Of a stretch of DNA of 64,000 bases, positions 55,169-64,000 are shown in pieces. The DNA comes from Xenopus tropicalis (Eukaryota > Chordata > Amphibia > Anura > Pipidae). The notes below the pieces were generated by a model. That model did not search any database. It was not told the origin of the DNA and saw only the letters and a list, made by a program, of their open reading frames with translations. Position numbers and translations under genes: made by a program. Numbering within the stretch: the stretch's first letter is position 1; each line of letters starts with the position of its first letter. The stretch lies in contig NC_030684.2 in assembly GCF_000004195.4 (NCBI RefSeq), positions 72,647,392 through 72,711,391 of the forward strand. The letters run 5' to 3'.

Positions 55169-56932
55169 ATGGCTAGAAGGTTGTACTCTGTTGAAGAGGC
55201 TGCTGCACTGTGCATGGCCTCTAGCTTGGAGGAGTTCAGTGACTCTGATTCCGAGTATGTGCCCCCTGATTCAGAGAGTGACTCCTCTACTGAGGAGTCA
55301 TGGTGTAGTAGTAGCACGGTTAGTGCTCTTGAGGAGCCCATGGAGGTGGAGGTAGAGGAGAGTGTTCCAAATGAGGGAGAGGGTGATAGGGCTGATGCTG
55401 CAGCTGGAGGAGAGCCTGCGTGGAGGCCTCCTTGTAATTTTCCCCCTGAGATTCCCCCATTTACTGCAGTCGCTGGTGTTAAGGTGGACACCAGGAATTT
55501 TGAACCAGTTGATTTTTTTCAATTATATATTACTGAGGCCATCCTACAGGATATGGTCCTCTACACAAATTTATACGCCGAGCAATACCTTGCCCATAAT
55601 CCCCTACCTAGGTATGCTCGAGCGCAGGCATGGCATCCCACTGACATTGCCGAAATAAAAAAGTTCTTGGGACTCACTTTAGCTATGGGTCTCATAAAAG
55701 CAAATTCCTTGGAGTCCTACTGGGATACCACTACTGTGTTGTCTATCCCTGTTTTTTCTGCCACCATGCCGAGAAACCGGTATCAGCTACTGCTCCGGTT
55801 TCTGCATTTCAATAACAATGCAACGGCTGTACCCCCTGATGTGCCCGGCCATGACAGGCTGCATAAATTGAGGCCCCTTATAAATAGCTTGTCTGAGCGG
55901 TGTGGAGAAGTGTATACCCCTTCCCAAAACATTTGTATAGATGAGTCACTTCTCCTCTTCAAAGGGCGCATTGCATTTCGGCAGTACATCCCAAGCAAGC
56001 ATGCCCGCTATGGGATCAAATTTTACAAACTGTGCGAAAGCATTACGGGGTACACCAGCTATTTCATGATTTATGAAGGCAAGGACTCCAAATTAGACCC
56101 CCCTGGTTGTCCCCTTGATTTGACTGTCAGTGGCAAAATTGTATGGGAGCTCATCTCTCCACTTTTGGGCCAAGGTTACCACTTATATGTGGATAACTTT
56201 TACACTAGTATCCCCCTGTTCACTGCCCTATATTGCTTAGATACCCCAGCCTGTGGCACTATAAATCGTACCCGAAAGGGACTGCCCAGGGATCTGGTCA
56301 GCAAAAAACTTAATCATGGAGAAGTTTATGCCCTCAGAAATGATGAGCTCCTTGCCATAAATTATTATGACACAAAAAATGTATTCATGCTGACGACAAT
56401 CCACGATGAGTCAGTAACTGTGGTACAGAGAGTTAGTAGGCCCCCTAAAACAAAACCTCTCTGTTGCAGGGAATACAGCAGGTACATGGGTGGCGTTGAC
56501 AGAACTGATCAACTCCAACATTACTACAACGCCACTCGAAAAACTAAGGCCTGGTACAAAAAAGTTGGTATATACTTAATTCAAATGGCCCTTCGAAATT
56601 CATACGTTGTATATAAGGCAGCAGTACCAGGCCGCAAATTATCCTACTATAAATACCAGCTGCAGATAATCCCTGCCCTGTTGTTTAGTGGCGTAGAGGA
56701 GACAGAGCCTGAGATGCCCCCCAGTGACAATGTGGCCCGATTGATTGGGAAGCACTTTATTGATACGCTTCCACCCACACCTGGAAAAGTGTTTGCCCAA
56801 AAAGCTTGCAGAGTGTGCCGTAAAAGGGGTATAAGACGAGATACACGGTACTACTGCCCTAAGTGCCCTCGCAACCCTGGGTTATGTCTCAAACAATGTT
56901 TTGAGATATACCATACTCGGCTGCACTATTGA
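55169..56932 (+). CDS. piggyBac transposase, apparently intact
   Basis: 587 residues, ATG in strong context (AACATGG), no stop or frameshift. An acidic N-terminus (FSDSDSEYVPPDSESD) as in other piggyBac proteins; transposase core from residue 115 (FFQLYITEAILQDMV); the three catalytic Asp are readable at D258 (ICIDESL), D342 (YVDNFYT) and D444 (GGVDRTDQ), spacing close to the 268/346/447 of the insect enzyme; the C-terminal Cys-rich finger CRVC..YYCPKCP..LCLKQCF runs from about residue 546. It cuts at TTAA and excises precisely. Similar to Xenopus piggyBac (TxpB-type) proteins; could in principle also be domesticated, but its TTAA-flanked setting argues for a transposon gene. Confidence 0.95.
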   Translation: MARRLYSVEEAAALCMASSLEEFSDSDSEYVPPDSESDSSTEESWCSSSTVSALEEPMEVEVEESVPNEGEGDRADAAAGGEPAWRPPCNFPPEIPPFTAVAGVKVDTRNFEPVDFFQLYITEAILQDMVLYTNLYAEQYLAHNPLPRYARAQAWHPTDIAEIKKFLGLTLAMGLIKANSLESYWDTTTVLSIPVFSATMPRNRYQLLLRFLHFNNNATAVPPDVPGHDRLHKLRPLINSLSERCGEVYTPSQNICIDESLLLFKGRIAFRQYIPSKHARYGIKFYKLCESITGYTSYFMIYEGKDSKLDPPGCPLDLTVSGKIVWELISPLLGQGYHLYVDNFYTSIPLFTALYCLDTPACGTINRTRKGLPRDLVSKKLNHGEVYALRNDELLAINYYDTKNVFMLTTIHDESVTVVQRVSRPPKTKPLCCREYSRYMGGVDRTDQLQHYYNATRKTKAWYKKVGIYLIQMALRNSYVVYKAAVPGRKLSYYKYQLQIIPALLFSGVEETEPEMPPSDNVARLIGKHFIDTLPPTPGKVFAQKACRVCRKRGIRRDTRYYCPKCPRNPGLCLKQCFEIYHTRLHY

Positions 56933-57719
56933 AAGGGTAATAAATTGTTGTGCACTGATAGAATTTATTATAATTGGCATCCCGCTTTGTGCAAAATTAA
57001 TATAATAGCCTTTTGGTTTATGTATTCAGGTCAGATTTTTTTTTTAGGTTTTATGTCGTGGTTAGTTTGGGTGTTTCCTTACCTAAAATGTTATGTTAGG
57101 TTATGTATAGCCAACTGAGGTGTTGCGTGACGGACTGGGCCCCTAAAAATTTGTGGTGCGTGATGATCATGATGTTTCATCTTGCCTGCGGATGATTTCA
57201 TCTCCCCTGCTGATGCCACAAGGTTTTTTTTTTACTGACACCTCAGAAGCTACCCTTTCAGGGCAGTTGCTACGGCTATATGTATTTCTGGGTGACATTT
57301 TAGGTTTTACTAGTGTACAGGGCAGTACTAGTGTTTCAGGGCAGTTGCTAAAGCTATATGTATTTCTGGGTGACATTTTAGGTTTTACTAGTGTACAGTA
57401 TTAGGTCTCCATGGAATATTTTTTTTATTATTTTTGCACAGTTAGGGTCTTTGTTTGCAGTAGTGAAAATAAAGTTCTAGTTTGTTGGTAGATGGGAGTT
57501 AACATTTCAACACTTATGCTAATTGTAGTCTTTCTCCCTATTATGAGTAATAGTACTGTTCTGATGGCATAGCTCTTTTGGTTGGAGAGAAACTGGCGAA
57601 TTCACAACTCATTAGCTCAGCTTTCAATGCAAATATTTAGGCCTTTATTTTGGGCAATATATATTTTGTTCTTGGTGCAGGCATTCAGCTTTTTTCAGAA
57701 TTGGGGTGCTATGCAATTT
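56933..57719. other. 3' flank of the transposase in piggyBac B
   Basis: Non-coding, T-rich; includes a short duplicated segment GGCAGTTGCTA..CTATATGTATTTCTGG at 57260-57400. AATAAA near 57468 could be a polyadenylation signal. Confidence 0.5.
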
Positions 57720-57734
57720 ATGTAATAGATTACG

Positions 57735-58115
57735 GCACTGTGTAATGGGGGGCACTGTGTAATGGGGGGCACTGTGTAATGGGGGGCACTGTGTAATGGG
57801 GGGCACTGTGTAATGGGGGCACTGTGTATGGGGGCAATTGAAGGCACTGTGTATGGGGGAAATTGGGGGTACTGTTTATGGGGGCAATTGAAGGCATTGT
57901 GTATGGGGGATACTGGGGGTACTGTGTATGGGGGAAATTGGGGGCACTGTGTATGGGGGAAATTGGGGGTACTGTGTATGGGGGAAATTGGGGGTACTGT
58001 GTATGGGGGCAATTGGTGGCACTGTGTATGGGGGTACTGTGTATGGGGGTATTGACTATGGGGGCAATGTGTATGGGGGGGTACTGTCTATGGGTGCATT
58101 GTGTATGGGGGGGCA
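57735..58115. repeat. G-rich minisatellite
   Basis: GGGGGGCACTGTGTAAT (17 bp) units followed by a longer GGGGCAATTGGGGGCACTGT-type unit. Open frames here on both strands are simple-sequence artefacts. Confidence 0.88.
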
Positions 58116-58639
58116 AAACTGGTACATAGTTATAACTCACTTATAACTGACTGCCTTATCTTATTTTTATTAGATAGTACAGTATGAGGGTATAGCACAT
58201 TTGCGTCTGATCCCGCCATTTCAACTATATATAAGGAGTATTTTTTCTTTTTTCAAAAATGGGGTGTGGAAATTGGAGCCACAAAAGTGGGCACACACAA
58301 AAAATTGCCGCGCTGTGCATACCAAATCTTTTTGTCCCTCTTTTCATTTTTCAAATGTTGAGAGGTATGCTTTAGCTAATGCCAGGGCTGAACTAGGGGT
58401 AGGCAGAAGAGGCACCTGCCTAGGGTGCAACAATTGGGGGTAGCCAGGCAGAAATCTCTCCTGCCTAACCCTAGCCCGCGCTCCCTTCTCTTGCCCCCGC
58501 TGGTTGTCATTACTCGGTGGGGGCAATGACTCCCTTTCACCACCTCCCCGCATCACCTGAAGATTCGCAGGAATACAGATGAAGCTATACAGTCAAAAGA
58601 TGTTCAACTAAACAGATAAAGGTAAATAGAATATATTTT

Positions 58640-61310
58640 GGGGCTAAATTGGGCAGGTTTTTTTAGTTGTTATTGCAATTTCGGGGAGAAATCTAACTTT
58701 AGATCTTTTTTTTCTTTATTTCAGGCCAAATTGCAAACTTCTACGGAGAACTGCGTCCACAATTCTGCATGCAGGAAAGCAAGAATGGCGCTGCTGAATA
58801 GCCACAGGTGTGCACTTTCAGAAAACATATAGTTTGTGGGGGTATTTCACAGGTCAGGGGGTGTTTAGACTGAAAAGCTGCATGTTGTGTGCACTTAGAG
58901 CGCAGCTCCAAACTTTCGAGCTGAAATTGCTCTTATGTATTGCCCCTGTTTTGGGCTGTTTGGAGGCCGTGGCTTTAGGTGCACCCATGCATGTGGGGTA
59001 TCGTTTTGTTCAGGACAAGTTGCAGATTGATGTTTTAGTGGTTTTATTTCGTTGTTATGGCAATTTCGGGGAGGAATCTAACTTTGGATCATTTTTTTTC
59101 TTTATTTCAGGCCAAATCGCAAACTTCTACGGAGAACTGCGTCCACAATTCTGCATGCAGGAAAGCAAGAATGGCACTGCTGAATAGCCACAGGTGTGCA
59201 CTTTCAGAAAACATATAGTTTGTGGGGGTATTTCACAGGTAAGGGGGTGTTTAGACTGAAAAGCTGCATGGTGTGCACTTAGAGCGCAGCTCCAAACTTT
59301 CGAGCTGAAATTGCTCTTATGTATTGCCCCTGTTTTGGGCTGTTTGGAGGCCGTGGCTTTAGGTGCACCCATGCATGTGGGGTATCATTTTGTTCAGGAC
59401 AAGTTGCAGATTGATGTTTTAGTGGTTTTATTTCGTTGTTATGGCAATTTCGGGGAGAAATCTAACTTTGGATCATTTTTTTTCTTTATTTCAGGCCAAA
59501 TCGCAAACTTCTACGGAGAACTGCGTCCACAATTCTGCATGCAGGAAAGCAAGAATGGCGCTGCTGAATAGCCACAGGTGTGCACTTTCAGAAAACATAT
59601 AGTTTGTGGGGGTATTTCACAGGTAAGGGGGTGTTTAGACTGAAAAGCTGCATGGTGTGCACTTAGAGCGCAGCTCCAAACTTTCGAGCTGAAATTGCTC
59701 TTATGTATTGCCCCTGTTTTGGGCTGTTTGGAGGCCGTGGCTTTAGGTGCACCCATGCATGTGGGGTATCGTTTTGTTCAGGACAAGTTGCAGATTGATG
59801 TTTTAGTGGTTTTATTTCGTTGTTATGGCAATTTCGGGGAGAAATCTAACTTTGGATCATTTTTTTTCTTTATTTCAGGCCAAATTGCAAACTTCTACGG
59901 AGAACTGCGTCCACAATTCTACATGCAGGAAAGCAAGAATGGCGCTGCTGAATAGCCACAGGTGTGCACTTTCAGAAAACATATAGTTTGTGGGGGTATT
60001 TCACAGGTAAGGGGGTGTTTAGACTGAAAAGCTGCATGGTGTGCACTTAGAGCGCAGCTCCAAACTTTCGAGCTGAAATTGCTCTTATGTATTGCCCCTG
60101 TTTTGGGCTGTTTGGAGGCCGTGGCTTTAGGTGCACCCATGCATGTGGGGTATCATTTTGTTCAGGACAAGTTGCAGATTGATGTTTTAGTGGTTTTATT
60201 TCGTTGTTATGGCAATTTCGGGGAGAAATCTAACTTTGGATCATTTTTTTTCTTTATTTCAGGCCAAATCGCAAACTTCTACGGAGAACTGCGTCCACAA
60301 TTCTGCATGCAGGAAAGCAAGAATGGCACTGCTGAATAGCCACAGGTGTGCACTTTCAGAAAACATATAGTTTGTGGGGGTATTTCACAGGTAAGGGGGT
60401 GTTTAGACTGAAAAGCTGCATGGTGTGCACTTAGAGCGCAGCTCCAAACTTTCGAGCTGAAATTGCTCTTATGTATTGCCCCTGTTTTGGGCTGTTTGGA
60501 GGCCGTGGCTTTAGGTGCACCCATGCATGTGGGGTATCGTTTTGTTCAGGACAAGTTGCAGATTGATGTTTTAGTGGTTTTATTTCGTTGTTATGACAAT
60601 TTCGGGGAGAAATCTAACTTTGGATCATTTTTTTTCTTTATTTCAGGCCAAATCGCAAACTTCTACGGAGAACTGCGTCCACAATTCTGCATGCAGGAAA
60701 GCAAGAATGGCACTGCTGAATAGCCACAGGTGTGCACTTTCAGAAAACATATAGTTTGTGGGGGTATTTCACAGGTAAGGGGGTGTTTAGACTGAAAAGC
60801 TGCATGGTGTGCACTTAGAGCGCAGCTCCAAACTTTCGAGCTGAAATTGCTCTTATGTATTGCCCCTGTTTTGGGCTGTTTGGAGGCCGTGGCTTTAGGT
60901 GCACCCATGCATGTGGGGTATCATTTTGTTCAGGACAAGTTGCAGATTGATGTTTTAGTGGTTTTATTTCGTTGTTATGGCAATTTCGGGGAGAAATCTA
61001 ACTTTGGATCATTTTTTTTCTTTATTTCAGGCCAAATCGCAAACTTCTACGGAGAACTGCGTCCACAATTCTGCATGCAGGAAAGCAAGAATGGCGCTGC
61101 TGAATAGCCACAGGTGTGCACTTTCAGAAAACATATAGTTTGTGGGGGTATTTCACAGGTAAGGGGGTGTTTAGACTGAAAAGCTGCATGGTGTGCACTT
61201 AGAGCGCAGCTCCAAACTTTCGAGCTGAAATTGCTCTTATGTATTGCCCCTGTTTTGGGCTGTTTGGAGGCCGTGGCTTTAGGTGCACCCATGAATGTGG
61301 GGTATCGTTT
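58640..61310 (+). repeat. 384-bp tandem repeat of piggyBac B with splice-site pairs
   Basis: Seven copies; equivalent points 59311, 59695, 60079, 60463 and 60847. Every unit holds TTTTTTCTTTATTTCAG, then 128 bp, then CACAG/GTAAGG (GTCAGG in the first unit), on the transposase strand. GTGCACTTTCAGAAAACATA in each unit matches a motif of the PTR repeats in element A. Confidence 0.93.
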
Positions 61311-62026
61311 TACTCGGGATAACTTTTTCTTTTACAACCTGCCTTCATTTGAAAATTTTCATTAGTGTTTTATTCTCAAATTTACTTTGGACTTCATTAC
61401 TGTGATAGTGTTTCAGAAAAAAAAAAAATTTTAAAAATATGGCATATGTTTTTACGCTATCTGTACGACAGGAGCTACATTTAGAGCAAAAACTACACCA
61501 CAACTAAAAATATAGAGGTGTGCGGTTTCTAAAAATGTGTGACTTATGGGGGTCTTCCATTTCTGTCATAAGATATGCCATGTTAAAATAGAGATGGCCT
61601 TTTCACTTTTATTTCGATGTAAAATTGCGCAAAATGCTGTTTTATTATTGTGGTGTCTTCTGGGCAAGAAAAGTGGGTTACCAATACATATTTGGTATTG
61701 TTGGATTCAGTAGAATCGGGGCTTTTAGAAACAGTAAAATTTTTGTAAGTTAATGTAATCGTTCTTGGAAAAAAAACACAAAATAAAAATACTTTTTTCT
61801 TTATTTCACTTTTTTTTAACATATTTCACTCAAAAAATGTGTTAAATCTCCAGAAAAAGTACAAAATTTTATTACAATGTTCAAGCCCAATTCGTTCTGG
61901 AAAAAACGATATATAACATGCTTTATTTCATGTAGGTTTTCCTGTCAAGAAACCGAAGCAAAATGTCTAAAAACAGCTTGGCAGTAGATGTTCACTTTTG
62001 GGACAAATCGGCTGGCAGTGAAAGGG
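61311..62026. other. Right (3'-type) terminal region of piggyBac B
   Basis: Non-coding and AT-rich. A diverged repeat fragment (GGTGTGCGGTTTCTAAAAAT near 61516) continues the array; a second CTACTGCCAAG motif lies near 61980 before the terminus. Confidence 0.55.
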
Positions 62027-62109
62027 TTAAGAAAAGAAAATAAACCAAAAACAAAACAAAAAACAAAAAAAACCCAAAACATAGGCCAAAGAAAAGATTG
62101 CCCAATTTA

Positions 62110-63434
62110 TTTGCGCTTACGAAGCTGCCTCGTTGAGCCTGCAGGAGGGGAAGCTGCGCTCTCACCAGCAGCTCCACTGGTAGAGCTTGTTGGCTCTGTT
62201 GGCTTTTGGCCCTATTGCTGGAGGGCAGCAATTTGATGTTTTAGGAGTGAATTTTGTTCAGCCAACAGAGCCACTTTTTGCCTTTTGAGCTCTACCCGCT
62301 CCTCTTGCAGGTTCAACATGGCAGCCTCATGTTGTGCCCTCCTTTCATGTCTGGCCTCCCTGTCCTGATGGAGGCTTAGCATCTCAGCCTCATGTTGTGC
62401 CCTACGTGCCTCGCTGTCCTGATAGAGGCTTAGCATTGCCGACTCGTGTGCGGCTTGGCGTGCCTGACCTGCATTGTAGGCATTAGTGGCCACACACAAG
62501 TGGACATGCATTTGGTCCATTTTGCGCATCAGCGCTTTGTGGTGCCTGATTAGAGATTTATGGAACCGATTTTTCTCCCGTTCCTTTGGGGCCACGTTGT
62601 CTCCTGTGGGCTGGGTTGGGAGCTGCTGCTGCTGCTGGGGAATGTTGGCCGGCTCCTCATCTGAGAATAAAGCCACATAGCTGCCACCTCCATGTGACCC
62701 TCTCTCACTTTCCTCCCCACTAAATGTTTCTCCTTCAATTGCAGGATGGTGCCATGGGGAGTGGAGCCGAGATGACCATCCACCTTGGTGCAAGAAAGAA
62801 AAAAATGTATTTATTTTTTTGGTTCTAGGCCAAAGTTCATGGCCAATGATTGTTAATTTTCGAAAAAAATAAAATTTATTTTGAGAAAAAAAATTTGTGG
62901 ACATTGATTCATTCCAAATGAGGCAAAAAGGTAAAATCAAGTTGAAAAGATTGACTGTCCAAAAGTACAAGATGAACTGACTGCACCTAACCCAGCAAGA
63001 CACACTTGTCCAATAACACACCTCTGTTATTACCAATACACTGCACTTCAGGAATTGAAACACCTGCAATATACACAGACACAATTCACTATTATGCCAC
63101 TGCACAAGCCTAACACAAAACACAGGTCTGACCAAATTTGTTAATAAAAATACCTGGAATGGGAGCAGATGATGTTTGTCTGCGTCTGCTCAGCCCAGGT
63201 GGTGGTAAGGATAAATCTGTTGGAGAAAAAGATTGTTTACCATTAATCTTAAGCTTCTCTGCAAGAGTAAATACGCTTGTATTACTGTCATTACACCTAC
63301 CTTGGCCAACATTCCTGTCTGAATCAAAGGTGCCGGACACACCTCGCATACTCTCCCTGTGGAGAAAAGGCAGCAGCAGCTCCTCATATCAGGTGAAATT
63401 CACCCGCTTGGCAGGGCCACCTCCAGTTCCGGAT
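62110..63434 (-). pseudogene. Myb/SANT-like accessory protein of Harbinger-A, 3' exons
   Basis: Minus-strand exons inferred from splice sites: 63434-63301 (after TTTGCTTTAG, before GTAGGTG), 63216-63154 (after CTCCAACAG, before GTATTT) and about 62784-62110. The first carries GTGGGPA, a usual feature after the Myb-like DNA-binding domain; the last has KSLIRHHKALMRKMDQMHVH and Arg/Glu/His-rich heptads (a coiled coil), ending in QLRKRK. A TGA (63391 region) and a TAG after AALQQ interrupt it. The Myb domain exon should lie right of the window or is lost. Family role: recruits the transposase to the termini and into the nucleus. Confidence 0.6.
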
Positions 63435-63694
63435 CTAAAGCAAATATACGAATGGTTTTATTGTGTTGTCTCCAATAAGCAAGCCATAACAACGCAGTCA
63501 CTTTTTGTTACTCATTGTTGCCCCAATCAATTTCCTTTACTTTCAAGTGTAACAATACTAAGGCTCTGACACAAAAACCATACAAAAATGCTGCAAGTTG
63601 CTGCTAAGTGGCCTCGCTAACTCCCAGGGCTCTCCCTTATACTCTCTCTGTGTTAACCAATGATAATAATCCTCCTTGATAGGACAGTACAGGG
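63435..63694. other. Upstream of the Myb-like exons
   Basis: No exon or repeat recognised with confidence. Confidence 0.3.
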
Positions 63695-64000
63695 CAATAA
63701 GGGGTCTGTTTACTAAAATGCGTTTAAATTGTCCAAGAGTATAGTCTATGAACAGTCGCTAACGTTAATGCCATCAAAGTTGAATATTTGTTAGCAAGAA
63801 TAGTGGCAAAGTTTCTTTTGTCGCCATAATATTCGCCACTATAGAGGTGAATATTTGGTCGCCATAATATTTGCCACAATAGAGGTGAAGATTTAGTCAC
63901 CATAATATTCGCTACTATAGCGGTGAATATTTAGTCGCCAATACAATTTTGGCGACAAATCACGCAAATACAATCTGCAACTTTTTTGTCGCGACTTTGT
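63695..64000. mobile_element. Start of a MITE, truncated by the window end
   Basis: GGGGTCTGTTTACTAAAATG resembles a Harbinger-type terminus; CGCCATAATATTCGCCACTA-type units of about 40 bp follow. The right end is not in the window. Confidence 0.45.

Larger units (their letters stand above)
52699..62026 (+). mobile_element. piggyBac element B with complete transposase gene, 9328 bp
   Basis: Flanked by TTAA (52695-52698, 62027-62030). Ends CCCTTTAGCTGCCAAGGCCG and (inverted) CCCTTTCACTGCCAGCCGAT. Contains 5' hairpins, a 132/143-bp repeat array, the transposase, a G-rich minisatellite and a 384-bp repeat array. Both termini resemble those of element A, 5' with 5' and 3' with 3'. Confidence 0.88.
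39026..64000 (+). mobile_element. Harbinger element (Harbinger-A) interrupted by two piggyBac elements; right end outside window
   Basis: Left terminus GGGTTGATTCACTAAAGGTC at 39026. Carries a HARBI1-like transposase (+, 39340-40774) and a convergent Myb-like gene (-, 62110-63434), the standard two-gene PIF/Harbinger content. The piggyBac pair 40795-62026 lies between the gene ends. No right terminus seen by 64000. Confidence 0.75.

Noticed and set aside
57695..58146. Tyr/Pro- and Gly/Tyr-rich ORFs on both strands
   Set aside because: G-rich minisatellite read in different frames.
1..64000. Host genes, tRNA, rRNA, CRISPR arrays, bacterial operon signals
   Set aside because: None seen. All coding similarity belongs to transposable elements, and introns, L1, hAT and piggyBac contents show vertebrate DNA.

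Overview
The window is repeat-rich vertebrate DNA and, as far as I can read it, consists almost entirely of transposable elements; I found no host gene, tRNA, rRNA or CRISPR array. The element set points to a pipid frog (Xenopus or a close relative): a Neptune-type Penelope-like element (PLE), a Tx1-type composite (a LINE of about 6.9 kb inside a tandem repeat of a TTAA-flanked DNA transposon), a second piggyBac with a complete transposase, PIF/Harbinger elements with GGGCC..TTCACTAAAG termini, several hAT families, L1 and a chromodomain Ty3/Gypsy element.

Left half (1-26.3 kb) is a deep nest. A plus-strand PLE remnant (1-381, probably resuming near 25.3-26.3 kb) surrounds two 681-bp LTR-like repeats (382-1062, 24624-25304). 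Between these lies a minus-strand PLE (about 1063-24590) with long terminal repeats at both ends, an N-terminal coding part (22.86-23.56 kb), a reverse transcriptase (3.54-5.71 kb) and a GIY-YIG endonuclease (3.0-3.5 kb). The PLE is split by a 767-bp hAT MITE (2234-3000) and by a 17-kb autonomous hAT (5711-22856). The hAT carries a TATA promoter, 103-bp and 168-bp tandem repeats, MITEs nested three deep (10805-12358), and a long transposase gene. A Gypsy chromovirus (12623-18208, TSD GCAGG) cuts that gene after its sixth codon.

Middle (26.3-39 kb): a Harbinger-type MITE holding a hAT MITE; an L1 5' portion (ORF1 and the first codons of ORF2); an L1 3' portion split by a 4-kb Charlie-like hAT; and a decayed Harbinger whose transposase exons flank an antisense MADF/BESS-like exon, a 1.1-kb hAT MITE and a perfect 42-bp-arm foldback.

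Right half (39-64 kb): a second Harbinger (from 39026, right end outside the window) with convergent transposase and Myb-like genes. Two piggyBac elements sit between these genes, 5' end to 5' end. Element A (40795-52684) is a Tx1D-like element with no transposase, holding PTR-type tandem repeats and a Tx1L-like LINE (41629-48525). Element B (52699-62026) encodes an uninterrupted 587-aa transposase. A and B share terminal design and a recurring motif inside their ~390-bp tandem repeats, so B is a candidate autonomous partner of the Tx1D family. Other points of interest are a self-primer-type PBS in the chromovirus, a 3' LTR that could restart the hAT transposase from a new in-frame ATG, hammerhead-like motifs in the PLE repeats, and a tandem array of 128-bp cryptic exons in piggyBac B.
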